Shown: positions 1 to 7,719 of the stretch, one piece after another
Position numbering within the stretch: the stretch's first letter is position 1
How the letters are laid out: the number at the start of each line of letters is the position of its first letter
Assembly (NCBI GenBank): GCA_041912595.1
Contig: JAYRMR010000007.1
Location: 55,770-119,769, forward strand
Source: Roseateles_B sp041912595
GTDB taxonomy: Bacteria > Pseudomonadota > Gammaproteobacteria > Burkholderiales > Burkholderiaceae_C
Direction of reading: 5' to 3'
DNA: 64,000 nt
Position numbers and translations under genes: made by a program
The notes under the pieces: generated by a model
The model's input: only the letters and a program-made list of their open reading frames with translations
Databases searched by the model: none
Told to the model about the DNA's origin: nothing

Positions 1-1697
1 TCAAGCCCCTGTTCGCAGTCTGCAGCCAAGAGAGCATCCTGGCCAGCGACCTGATGCGCTTTGAAGCGGTGATCGACAAAGTGGCTGCAGCGCTGCCGCC
101 CTCAAATTTCCCTTCCATCGTCACGATCCTGCATGACCTCTTAGACGCTGTCGAGCACCTGGGCTTCTGCTTGTTGAACCAGGCTGGCTTGGCGCGACTG
201 GCCAAGCTGCAACCCAATCACGATAGGGAACAAACTCCCTACATCCCGCCACGCATCTGGACATATCAGCTCAACCGACTGCGCGAGTGCCTTCAAGACT
301 ACACCGAGCATCAAGAGCGCATTGAAGACTGCTATCGGTTCTGCGTGGAGGCGTATGCCCATAACGCGGGCTCCCTCAAGGCGGCAATGTCTTCGCGATC
401 TGCAGACATAGACAGCCCCTTCCAGAACAAGCGATCCACTCCATATCTCCGCTACCACGGCTCCTTCAAGCTGACAGCAGACCGCTTTGGCATCACCGAT
501 TTGTTGGAGCGCTGGTCAGGCCCATTCACCAACCAAAAGGGGGAGAAACCGCTCCTTAAGCTCTCGCAGTACCTTGATCTCGTATCCAGAGCTGGGCTAG
601 CCTACTTGATCAACTTTTCGCTCATGCGCATCGAAGAAGGCTACAGCCTGCGCTCAGACTGCCTCTTGATCGAGCGTGACCAGAAATTCGGCGACATTCC
701 TATGCTGGTCGGAGAGACGACCAAGACCGATCCCGATGCTGATGCACGATGGCCGGTATCCAAGAGCGCCCCACTTGCGATTGACGCCATGAAGCACATA
801 GCCGCCTTGCGGATGCTTTGTGCCCGCGAGCGCGGCGATTTGGGCGTCACGGAAGAGGACGTGGCCAACCCTTACTTGATCGGCTACCAGTACGAGCCTT
901 GGAGTCTGGGTAAGCGCAAACCTTACCGGACTCGGCCAGAGTCATGGAGTTACCAGCAGGTGCTTTTGCACTTCCCCTTGCTGCTGGATAGCGCCCAAAT
1001 CACGATTACAGAAGAGGATCTTCGAGTCGGCCGACTGATCACGCCCACCTTAGATCAAGATGCGTTCAAGGTTGGTGCAGTATGGCCCTTCGGCTGGCAC
1101 CAGTTACGGCGCACTGGTGCGGTCAACATGCAAGCGTCAACCGTTGTTGATGAATCATCTTTGCAACTGCTGCTTAAACACCACTCTCGTGTGATGACGC
1201 TTTACTACGGGCGCAATCACTCTCGTTTGGCGCTCAGTGCAGAAACGCGAGCGATGTTCCTCAAGACCATGTACGAAGAGGCTGCACGGGCCTTGGGTGC
1301 GCTGGCCGGACCTCAGTTCGTCAGCCCAGTCGGCGAAGCACGAAAGGCAGCCCTCGTCAGCTTCATCAGCGGGAAGGATGCCGCTGCACTTACGAAAGCT
1401 GCCAAACGAGGCGACGTGAGCGCTCGACCGATCCGTGCAGGCTTTTGCCTCAATGCACGCCCCTGCCCGTATGGCGGAATTGAATCCATCACGCATTGCC
1501 TCGGCGGGGACGACGGCAAAGGTTGCCCTGATCTGCTGCTGGACGTGACCAAAGGGGCCAGCATCAAGTTGTACGAGAAGGCTGTAGACGGCCAGCTATC
1601 GGCTGTTGACCCTGCATCTCCACGCTGGCGCGCCCTCCAGCTCGAGAAGCGTTCAATCGAGAAGTACCATGCCATCGTCAAAGCCCAAGACCGCTGA
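1..1697 (+). CDS. Tyrosine recombinase/integrase, 5' end outside the window
   Basis: The frame is open from base 3, so the true start lies left of the window; 564 residues are visible. The catalytic set of a tyrosine recombinase can be read in order: Arg in LMRIEEG (about base 627), Lys in GETTKTD (about 723), HQLRR (about 1099), then KHHSRVM and LYYGRN with the presumed nucleophile Tyr (1203-1208). A Cys/His-rich tail follows (CLNARPC, THC, GCP), perhaps a zinc site. Such proteins cut and rejoin DNA to move a mobile element. The next gene starts inside its 3' end, so the two are translationally coupled. GC content is visibly lower than in the host genes to the right. A large recombinase followed by a small DNA-binding-like protein recalls gamma-mobile-trio (GmtZ-GmtX) or Tn554-like elements. 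The family assignment is inference; the recombinase call is firm. Confidence 0.82.
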   Translation, partial: KPLFAVCSQESILASDLMRFEAVIDKVAAALPPSNFPSIVTILHDLLDAVEHLGFCLLNQAGLARLAKLQPNHDREQTPYIPPRIWTYQLNRLRECLQDYTEHQERIEDCYRFCVEAYAHNAGSLKAAMSSRSADIDSPFQNKRSTPYLRYHGSFKLTADRFGITDLLERWSGPFTNQKGEKPLLKLSQYLDLVSRAGLAYLINFSLMRIEEGYSLRSDCLLIERDQKFGDIPMLVGETTKTDPDADARWPVSKSAPLAIDAMKHIAALRMLCARERGDLGVTEEDVANPYLIGYQYEPWSLGKRKPYRTRPESWSYQQVLLHFPLLLDSAQITITEEDLRVGRLITPTLDQDAFKVGAVWPFGWHQLRRTGAVNMQASTVVDESSLQLLLKHHSRVMTLYYGRNHSRLALSAETRAMFLKTMYEEAARALGALAGPQFVSPVGEARKAALVSFISGKDAAALTKAAKRGDVSARPIRAGFCLNARPCPYGGIESITHCLGGDDGKGCPDLLLDVTKGASIKLYEKAVDGQLSAVDPASPRWRALQLEKRSIEKYHAIVKAQDR

Positions 1698-2151
1698 ATC
1701 CAATTTCCGTGAAGCATTCGAGCGCCTGAAGGCAGGAGTGCCCAAGGTCTTGCCACCTGGTGCACCTTTGAGCCAAAACAATGTCGCAAAGGAAGCCGGA
1801 TGCGACCCCTCCGCGCTGCGCAAGGCGCGATTCCCAGGTCTCGTAGGCGAGATTCAGGCTTACCTCACCGCGCACGGTCACGAGCGCTCGACTTCTGAGC
1901 GCCAGCGGCTGCTCAAGGCCCGCCAAGCCTCGCGAAGTAAGACCGAGACCATTGCGCACCTGAAGGCACAACGCGACCACGCCGCCTCACGGTTGGTGGA
2001 GGCCTATGAATTGATTGGCGACCTCAGCCGCCGCGTCAGGGAACTTGAAGCTCGACTGCACGACCTTCAACCCAGCGCCAACATTGTGAGGATGGCCTCT
2101 ACCAAGCCAAATGCGACTCCACGAGCTATGGACATCCCCAATAAAAAATAG
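1669..2151 (+). CDS. Small helical, probably DNA-binding accessory protein of the recombinase element
   Basis: 160 residues from ATG 1669, overlapping the recombinase gene by 29 bases. An upstream in-frame start (1606) would lie deep inside the recombinase and is not preferred. The N-terminal third holds a helix-turn-helix-like stretch (NNVAKEAGCDPSALRK, about residues 36-51). The C-terminal half is a long charged helix with coiled-coil character (AHLKAQRDHAASRLVEAYEL, then RRVRELEARLHDL). This arrangement matches the small third protein of recombinase-trio elements (TnpC-like or GmtX-like), which probably helps the recombinases bind the element ends. No enzyme motif is visible. It is the last gene of the element before the junction with host DNA near 2258. 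The element role is inferred from position and shape. Confidence 0.6.
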   Translation: MPSSKPKTAESNFREAFERLKAGVPKVLPPGAPLSQNNVAKEAGCDPSALRKARFPGLVGEIQAYLTAHGHERSTSERQRLLKARQASRSKTETIAHLKAQRDHAASRLVEAYELIGDLSRRVRELEARLHDLQPSANIVRMASTKPNATPRAMDIPNKK

Positions 2152-2201
2152 CCGACAATCAACGTCAATCCATAGACATTCATCTGATCGGCAAGAACTC
2201 T

Positions 2202-2627
2202 TTGTTTTCAAGGCTTTCCAACCATGTCCATGGCCTAGCAACACGCACGTCAGCGAGCGCGGGTGGCGTGGTCTTCTATGCCAACTACCTCAAGTTCTTC
2301 GAACGCGCCCGCACCGAGTGGCTGCGCGCGCTGGGCTTCAGCCAGGAACACATGCGCCAGGCGCAGGGCCGCATGTTCGTGGTCAGCCGCACGGCGGTGA
2401 ACTACCTCGCGCCGGCCCGCCTGGACGACTGGATCACCGTCACCGTCGAGTTGCGCGAGCAGGGCCGGGCCAGCATGACCTTGTTCCAGCAGGCCTGGCG
2501 TGACGGACAGTTACTCGCGGACGGCGAAATCCGCATAGGCTCCGTCGATGCCGCGAGCTTCCGGCCGGCCCGCATGCCCGAGGCGCTGCTGCAGCGGCTC
2601 GCCCCCCTTTCCCGACCGGCGGCCTGA
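2202..2627 (+). pseudogene. ybgC: 5'-truncated ybgC (tol-pal associated acyl-CoA thioesterase), fused to element sequence
   Basis: From Ala20 (base 2259) the frame is clearly a hotdog-fold thioesterase of the YbgC family: AGGVVFYANYLKFFERARTE, then FVVSRTAVNYLAPARLDDWI. Family members begin with about 15-20 more residues ending in a DTDAGGVV-type motif whose Asp is catalytic. Here the residues before AGGVV are element-derived (RTSASAGGVV), so the native start and the catalytic Asp are missing. The only upstream in-frame start is a TTG at 2202, giving a 141-residue chimera with a weak ribosome site; the first internal ATG is far downstream. In relatives YbgC is a cytoplasmic acyl-CoA thioesterase encoded first in the tol-pal operon, and tolQRA indeed follow. 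The gene is probably inactive, though an altered protein could still be made. Confidence 0.8.
2252..2262. other. Junction between mobile element and host ybgC
   Basis: Sequence to the left is of lower GC and does not match YbgC. Sequence from the GCG codon at 2259 matches the family without a break. The exact breakpoint is uncertain by several bases. No tRNA gene or recognisable attachment repeat lies here, and the other end of the element is outside the window, so no target duplication can be checked. Confidence 0.6.
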
Positions 2628-2688
2628 GGCCATCACCGCACCCATCACGCACCCTTCACGCGGACCAGCCGCGCCAGAGCGACCCGAG

Positions 2689-3384
2689 ATGAACCAAGAC
2701 CTTTCCATCTTCACCCTGATCGCCAACGCCAGCTTCGTGGTCAAGCTGGTGATCGGCGCCCTGCTGACCGTCTCCCTGGCCAGCTGGAGCGTGATCTTCT
2801 CCAAGTTCATCTCGCTGGGGCGCGTGAAGTCCAGCAACGAGGCCTTCGAGCAGGAATTCTGGTCCGGCAAGAACCTCAACGACCTCTTCAACAGCGTCTC
2901 CAGCAAGAGCGACGGCGCGCCGCTGGAGCGCATCTTCGCGTCCGGCATGCGCGAGTTCCTCAAGCTGCGCGAGCGCCGCGTGTCCGAGCCCAGCGCCCTG
3001 CTGGACGGCGCCCGCCGCGCCATGCGGGCCAGCTTCCAGCGTGAACTCGACGCCATGGAGTCGCACCTGTCCTTCCTGGCCTCGGTGGGCTCCGTCTCGC
3101 CCTATGTGGGCCTGTTCGGCACCATCTGGGGGATCATGCATGCCTTCGTGGGGCTCTCGAACCTGCAGCAGGTGACGCTGGCGACCGTGGCCCCGGGCAT
3201 TGCCGAGGCGCTGGTGGCCACGGCCATCGGCCTCTTTGCCGCGATCCCCGCCGTGCTGGCCTACAACCGCTTCGCGCGCCAGATCGACCGCTCGGCCATC
3301 ACGCTGGAGACCTTCATCGAGGAGTTCTCCAACATCCTGCAGCGCAACGCCGGCACCCCGGCGGCCGCCCCCACCACCCGCTGA
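2689..3384 (+). CDS. tolQ: TolQ, inner-membrane proton-channel subunit of Tol-Pal
   Basis: 231 residues of the MotA/TolQ/ExbB family. There is an N-terminal membrane helix (about 14-36), a cytoplasmic loop, and two C-terminal membrane helices containing the family blocks SPYVGLFGTIWGIMHAF and GIAEALVATAIGLFAAIPAV. With TolR it forms the proton-driven motor that energises TolA, keeping the outer membrane tethered during division. ATG 2689 was chosen because the conserved N-terminus (MNQDLSIF) begins there with a GAG purine run just upstream; the frame is open further up, but only into non-conserved sequence. It follows the broken ybgC by 61 bases and precedes tolR by 6. If its native promoter lay upstream of ybgC, the insertion may have changed how it is transcribed. 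Confidence 0.95.
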   Translation: MNQDLSIFTLIANASFVVKLVIGALLTVSLASWSVIFSKFISLGRVKSSNEAFEQEFWSGKNLNDLFNSVSSKSDGAPLERIFASGMREFLKLRERRVSEPSALLDGARRAMRASFQRELDAMESHLSFLASVGSVSPYVGLFGTIWGIMHAFVGLSNLQQVTLATVAPGIAEALVATAIGLFAAIPAVLAYNRFARQIDRSAITLETFIEEFSNILQRNAGTPAAAPTTR

Positions 3385-3390
3385 TCCGCC

Positions 3391-3834
<444 letters not shown>

Positions 3835-3839
3835 GCACC

Positions 3840-4730
3840 ATGAGCGCGAGCACCCTGAGCGCCGATCGCCTGCGCCCGCCACCGGCCCCCGCCCTGGGCC
3901 GCGGCTTCGGCCTGGCCCTGCTGGCGCACGCCCTGCTGGTGCTGGGCCTGAGCCTGGGCGTGCAATGGCACACCCAGACGGAACCCGCCTTCGAGGCGGA
4001 GCTGTGGTCCCTCGTGCCCCAGGCCGCCGCACCGCGCCTGCAGGAGCCGGAGCCCCAGCCCGAGCCCGAACTGCCCAAGGCCAAGACGCCGCCGCCGGTG
4101 CCCGAGGCGCAACAGGACCAGCGAGAGGCGGACATCGCCATCGCCAAGGAAAAGAAGCGCAAGGACGACGAGCGCCGCCAGGCCGAGCTCGAGCAGCAGC
4201 GCAAGAAGGAGCTCGAGCGCCAGAAGGAGCTCGAGAAGGAGAAGGAAAAGGAACGCGAGAAGCTCAAGGACCTGGAACGCCAGAAGAAGGAGGACCAGGC
4301 CAAGCAGGACAAGCTCGAGAAGCAGAAGCAGGAGAAGGCCGCCAAGGACGCGCAGGCCAAGCTCGACGCGCTGCGCAAGCAGAACCTGGAACGCATGATG
4401 GGCATGGCGGGCGCCACCGGCTCCCCCGGCAGCACGGGCACGGCCCTGCAGAGCTCCGGCCCCTCGGCCACCTATGGCGGACGCATCAAGGCGGCCGTCC
4501 GGCCGAACATCATCTACACCGTCAGTGCTGCGGCCAATCCACAGGCCGAGGTCGAGGTGCGCTGCGCCCCGGACGGCAAGATCATCAGCAGCCGCCTGAC
4601 CAAGGCGAGCGGTGATGCCGACTGGGACCGCGCGGTGCTGCGCGCCATCGAACGCACGGACCGCCTGCCCCGGGACACCGACGGCCGCGTGCCCCCGGTG
4701 CTCGTGATCAGCTTCAAGCCGAACGACTGA
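3840..4730 (+). CDS. tolA: TolA, trans-periplasmic linker of Tol-Pal
   Basis: 296 residues. An N-terminal membrane anchor (about 22-42) is followed by a Pro/Glu-rich stretch, then a long Lys/Glu/Gln/Arg coiled coil (about 90-190, blocks such as KKELERQKELEKEKEKE), and a C-terminal TonB-like domain from about 205 (YGGRIKAAVRPNIIY ... VEVRCAPDGKI ... LVISFKPND). TolA transmits TolQR motor force to Pal in the outer membrane. The 3' end overlaps the convergent doxX gene by 17 bases. The usual next genes tolB and pal are not here, so they must lie elsewhere if present. The repetitive codons in the coiled coil account for the internal DNA repeats. Confidence 0.93.
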   Translation: MSASTLSADRLRPPPAPALGRGFGLALLAHALLVLGLSLGVQWHTQTEPAFEAELWSLVPQAAAPRLQEPEPQPEPELPKAKTPPPVPEAQQDQREADIAIAKEKKRKDDERRQAELEQQRKKELERQKELEKEKEKEREKLKDLERQKKEDQAKQDKLEKQKQEKAAKDAQAKLDALRKQNLERMMGMAGATGSPGSTGTALQSSGPSATYGGRIKAAVRPNIIYTVSAAANPQAEVEVRCAPDGKIISSRLTKASGDADWDRAVLRAIERTDRLPRDTDGRVPPVLVISFKPND

Positions 4731-5232
4731 GCCACGCCTGCCAGCGGGGCTGCAGCGCCTGGTCCAGCGAGATCCGGCCTGCGCCCCACAGCAGCACCAC
4801 GATCAGCAGGCTGCCCCACCACTCGTGTCCGGCCAGCGCGGCGGGCGCGATCTCGGCCAGGCTCAGCACGGCCATCACGTTCACCACCGACAGGCCGGCG
4901 GCGGCAAAGCGCGTGGCCAGGCCCAGCAGCAGGAGCGGCGGCAGCAGCAGCTCGCCCGCCGTGCCGGCATAGGCCGCGAGGACCGGCGGCAGCAGCGGCA
5001 CCTGGTACTCGTCCTGGAACAGCGCCAGCGTGGTGTCCCAATCCCGCAGCTTGGTCAGCCCGGAGAGGAAGAACACCCGGGCAACATAGACGCGGGCCGC
5101 CAGCAGCGCCAGCGACTGCCCCCAGCGGAACAGCGGTGCCGGCCAGGGTTCATGCGGCGCGGCGGCCTCAGTCCCGGCGTGGCAGGCCGTGGCGCCCAGG
5201 CGGCGCAGCAGATTCATCGAGGTGGACATCAT
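4714..5232 (-). CDS. DoxX-family membrane protein of the bufferin/gig operon
   Basis: 172 residues from the ATG at 5232; nearby ATGs at 5229 and 5217 are also possible, and a longer in-frame start at 5262 overlaps bufC more. About four membrane helices are visible, with family blocks ARVYVARVFFLSGLTKLRDW, ELLLPPLLLLGLATRFAAAG and ALQPRWQAWLS. It is the last gene of a minus-strand set whose first three genes are a DUF2282 precursor, a DUF692 enzyme and a DUF2063 partner. The same four-gene set is known as gigPABT in Cupriavidus and as bufferin loci elsewhere. Its exact role is unknown; a redox or metal-linked membrane function is plausible. The start overlaps bufC by about 65 bases, implying coupling. 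Confidence 0.82.
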   Translation of the reverse strand: MMSTSMNLLRRLGATACHAGTEAAAPHEPWPAPLFRWGQSLALLAARVYVARVFFLSGLTKLRDWDTTLALFQDEYQVPLLPPVLAAYAGTAGELLLPPLLLLGLATRFAAAGLSVVNVMAVLSLAEIAPAALAGHEWWGSLLIVVLLWGAGRISLDQALQPRWQAWLSRSA

Positions 5233-6304
5233 GGGTTTCCTTCGCGCCGCCCGCCGCATCAAGGGGCAGGACGGCTGTCAGCCATTGCTCGTGCAGCGCC
5301 TGATGCAGGAAGACGGTGAAGTCCCAGGGGTCCTTGGCCGGCGCGGGGGCGCCCCCGTCAGGGAGGCCCGTCGACACCGCCAGGGCCGCCTCCAATGAAT
5401 GGCCGGCCAGCGCACTGCGCATGAAGGCGGCCGGAGCCGCCCTCAGCTGAGTCGCCTGGCTACGCCAATCCTTACGCCAGACAAGGACGGCGAGCGGCCC
5501 CTGGCGCTCAACCGCCTCCTCAACCGCCTCCTCCACGGCCTCGGACGACGTGGGCGGCGCATGGGGCGCAGCCTGCACGCCTCCCGCCTGCCTGCCAGAC
5601 GGCTCATGCGGGGTGAACGCGGGGATCGCGCGCCACGCCCGGTGCCCTTCCAACGCCTCGATCGTTTCGGGAGGCAATGCCAACAGCACGAGCCCCGGGC
5701 GGAAGGCGAGGCCCAACTCGGCAGGATCGCCATGGAGGCGGCTCAGGGAATCGGCGTCGAGCACGGCGTCCGCCGCCCGCTCGACTTCGTGAAGCGCCCA
5801 CTCGAAGGCGGCGACGCCGGCCAGCGTCTCATCGGCCGTCTCCCGCAGAAAGGCCGGCAGCGCCGCCCCCCAGGTGCCGAGGTCACCACCCACGGGCGGG
5901 CACTGGCGCCAGAAGGCCCAGGCCAGGCTGGCGAACTGCGGACCCAGCAGCAACGCCAGATGCGGGAAGGCGCCCGCCAAGGCGCGCGCCGACAGGGCAA
6001 TGGCATTGCCCTGGTAGGCCTGCAGGCCCGCGTCCAGCGCAGGCCCTGGCGTTGGGGCCGGGTCATGATCGGCGCCGCTGCGCGCGGCTACCCCCAGCAC
6101 GCCTCGCAGGCCGAGCCCGTGCAGGATCGCGGCGTGTGAGGCATCGGAACAGGCACCGGCGCTCGGCGCGGGGGTGACGATCCGCGGATCGGGCGCCACA
6201 TCGCCCCGCGGATCGACGGGGATGTGGGCCGGCGCTGCGCCCGGATCACGGCCGAGCAGCGCTTTCAGCAGGGCCGCCTGACGCTGCTGCTCAGACGCCG
6301 GCAT
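5168..6304 (-). CDS. bufC: BufC-like DUF2063 protein, partner of the DUF692 enzyme
   Basis: 378 residues from ATG 6304, which overlaps the stop of bufB by 14 bases; a longer frame starts at 6331. The N-terminal half holds the DUF2063 putative DNA-binding-like domain, with blocks GLQAYQGNAIALSARALAGA and FPHLALLLGPQFASLAWAF. The C-terminal half is the second domain typical of the family (VLVWRKDWRSQATQL, then a conserved tail). DUF2063 proteins act as the leader-recognising or scaffold partner of DUF692 oxidases that convert precursor cysteines in copper-binding bufferin peptides; that role is family knowledge. A low-complexity insert EAVEEAVEEAVE near residue 260 comes from short DNA repeats. 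gigB is an alternative name from Cupriavidus. Confidence 0.82.
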   Translation of the reverse strand: MPASEQQRQAALLKALLGRDPGAAPAHIPVDPRGDVAPDPRIVTPAPSAGACSDASHAAILHGLGLRGVLGVAARSGADHDPAPTPGPALDAGLQAYQGNAIALSARALAGAFPHLALLLGPQFASLAWAFWRQCPPVGGDLGTWGAALPAFLRETADETLAGVAAFEWALHEVERAADAVLDADSLSRLHGDPAELGLAFRPGLVLLALPPETIEALEGHRAWRAIPAFTPHEPSGRQAGGVQAAPHAPPTSSEAVEEAVEEAVERQGPLAVLVWRKDWRSQATQLRAAPAAFMRSALAGHSLEAALAVSTGLPDGGAPAPAKDPWDFTVFLHQALHEQWLTAVLPLDAAGGAKETHDVHLDESAAPPGRHGLPRRD

Positions 6305-7283
6305 GTCGGGCCTCCTCCGCGAATCGAGCACGGATCACGGCTTGCGCCAGACGGTCCGCGTGGTGCGCCTCGGCCAGCAGCTCGGCAAAAGGAGGAAGCC
6401 GGGTGTCCCACTCGATGAGCGTCGGCACTGCGCCGAAGCGGCGAATCGCATGGGCATAGAGGGACCACACGGCCTCGGACACCGGGTCGCCGTGGTCGTC
6501 CACGATCAGTCCCCGCTGGGCGCTGTGTCCGGCCAGGTGGATCTCGCCAGGCACGGTGCGCAGGGCATCCACCCAGGCCACGGCATCCGACAGGGCCTGG
6601 GCAGCGTCACCGGCCCGCCGGTTCAGCGCATTCACGAGGAGGTTGTTCAGGTCCAGCAGCAGGCCGCAGCCGCTGCGCTGGCACAGGGCGTCGAGGAACT
6701 CGGTCTCGGCCAGGGGTTCTTCGGCGGGGTCGAGATGCCAGTCCAGGTAGGCGCTGAGGTTCTCGACGAGCAAGGGCTGCCGCAAGGCGTCCTGGGCCTG
6801 CTGGACGTTGGCGACCATCAGTCTCAGCGAGGCGGCGCCGAAGGCCACCGGCAGCAGGTCCGCGCCGTGCACCACGCTGCCGTCGAGCGGGACGCGGGCG
6901 AAGCTGGCGTGGTCCGAGACGCGCACCGGCTGCACCTGGGCCGCCAGCCGGGCCAGCTGGGCCAGATGGCGCGGATCCAGCCCGCAGGCCGAGCCCAGGG
7001 ACAGGCCGACGCCATGCAGGCTGACCGGGTAGTGCTCGCGCGCTTGAAGCAGGGCCTGACGGGCGGCACCGCCGGGCTGGAAGTAGTTCTCCGAGTGCAC
7101 CTCGATGAAGGGCAGGCGGGGCCGCTCCTCCAGCAAGGCCGCCTCATGGCCATGGCGCCAGCCGATGCCGCACAGCGGCGGCGCGCCTGACGACTCAACT
7201 ACCGGCCCATCTGCGGGCCCATCTGCGGCCACATCTGCGGCCACATCGGTGGGCACATCCTGTGCCGCCCCGTGCCGAGACAC
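6291..7283 (-). CDS. bufB: BufB-like DUF692 (MNIO) multinuclear iron oxidative enzyme
   Basis: 330 residues from a GTG start at 7283, 3 bases after the bufA1 stop. It is a TIM-barrel DUF692 protein with many conserved metal-ligand candidates: GIGWRHGHE, FIEVHSENYF, SLHGVGLSLGS, VSDHASF, LLLDLNNLLVNA, GEIHLAGHS, LIEWDTRLPP. The family uses a two- or three-iron centre to oxidise precursor cysteines to heterocycles; in bufferin systems the products bind copper. The first 35 residues are unusual: a run of DVAA/DGPA units (about residues 14-27) encoded by a 12-base tandem repeat that precedes the conserved core. The substrate is presumably the neighbouring bufA1 product. Assignment to the family is firm; the chemistry here is inferred. 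Confidence 0.9.
   Translation of the reverse strand: MSRHGAAQDVPTDVAADVAADGPADGPVVESSGAPPLCGIGWRHGHEAALLEERPRLPFIEVHSENYFQPGGAARQALLQAREHYPVSLHGVGLSLGSACGLDPRHLAQLARLAAQVQPVRVSDHASFARVPLDGSVVHGADLLPVAFGAASLRLMVANVQQAQDALRQPLLVENLSAYLDWHLDPAEEPLAETEFLDALCQRSGCGLLLDLNNLLVNALNRRAGDAAQALSDAVAWVDALRTVPGEIHLAGHSAQRGLIVDDHGDPVSEAVWSLYAHAIRRFGAVPTLIEWDTRLPPFAELLAEAHHADRLAQAVIRARFAEEARHAGV
7206..7262 (-). repeat. 12-base tandem repeat in the 5' coding region of bufB
   Basis: On the plus strand, imperfect copies of CATCTGCGGCCA recur about four to five times (catctgcgggcc, catctgcggcca, catctgcggcca, catcggtgggca). They encode the DVAA/DGPA units ahead of the conserved DUF692 core. Because the unit length is a multiple of three, copy-number change would lengthen or shorten the N-terminus without a frameshift. 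Confidence 0.75.
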
Positions 7284-7286
7284 GGC

Positions 7287-7562
7287 TTACTTCTTCAGCT
7301 TGGCGCGGGCTTCCTCGGTGCTCATGCCGCCGTCGGCCTTGCAGGAGCCCTTGGGCACATAGCGCCATTCCTCGGGTGCGTTGTTCGTGGTGGCCTGACC
7401 TGCGCAGCTGTGGGTGCCGTTGAGGTTGGCGCAGTCGTTCTGGCCGGCCTTGGCGATGCCGTAGCACTTTTCCTTGGCGCTGTCGGCGGCCTGGGCCTGC
7501 TGGACGAGGCCGAGGGCGAGTGCGGCGGCCAGGGCGGTGCTGAGGGTCTTGTGGGTCGACAT
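7287..7562 (-). CDS. bufA1: Bufferin-type precursor peptide (DUF2282), BufA1/GigP
   Basis: 91 residues from ATG 7562, with AAGGAG a few bases upstream. A clear Sec signal peptide (TLSTALAAALALGLVQQAQA) ends near residue 25. The mature part has four cysteines in the DUF2282 pattern: EKCYGIAKAGQNDCAN, then THSCAG and KGSCKAD. In characterised members some of these cysteines are oxidised by the DUF692/DUF2063 pair, giving an exported copper-binding peptide that protects cells from metal stress. It is the first gene of the minus-strand operon and is read divergently from an ECF sigma factor gene. The longer open frame upstream (to 7910) runs against that gene and is not coding. Confidence 0.9.
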   Translation of the reverse strand: MSTHKTLSTALAAALALGLVQQAQAADSAKEKCYGIAKAGQNDCANLNGTHSCAGQATTNNAPEEWRYVPKGSCKADGGMSTEEARAKLKK

Positions 7563-7719
7563 GGGGAGGGCTCCTTGTAGAAGGTGGGTGGACTGTAAAG
7601 GTTCTTGCGATGCCTCGGGCGCTGGCGGGGCCGGCGTGTCCTCTGATCGCAGGAGCCCTTGTGTCGCGGGTGGGTCGGCAGTCCTTACACTCCGCGGCAA
7701 ACCATTTCGCGCCTGCCCC
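7563..7719. promoter_or_regulatory. Divergent control region between bufA1 and the ECF sigma gene, with mirrored motifs
   Basis: A 9-base motif TTACANTCC occurs once on each strand: TTACACTCC at 7685-7693 pointing to the sigma gene, and TTACAGTCC on the minus strand at 7598-7590 pointing to bufA1. The motif ends 26 and 27 bases before the respective start codons. The near-identical placement suggests both promoters are recognised by the same factor, most simply the ECF sigma factor itself. The -35 elements cannot be assigned with confidence. Confidence 0.45.

Noticed and set aside
2152..2260. tRNA gene or classic attachment site at the element end
   Set aside because: No tRNA cloverleaf and no visible direct repeat; only one end of the element is present.
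4130..4390. Tandem DNA repeats or CRISPR-like array in tolA
   Set aside because: The repetition comes from Lys/Glu codons of the coiled coil; there are no regular repeats with spacers.
7474..7719. N-terminal extension of the ECF sigma factor
   Set aside because: The extension covers the divergent promoter region and the bufA1 start, and contains no conserved sequence.
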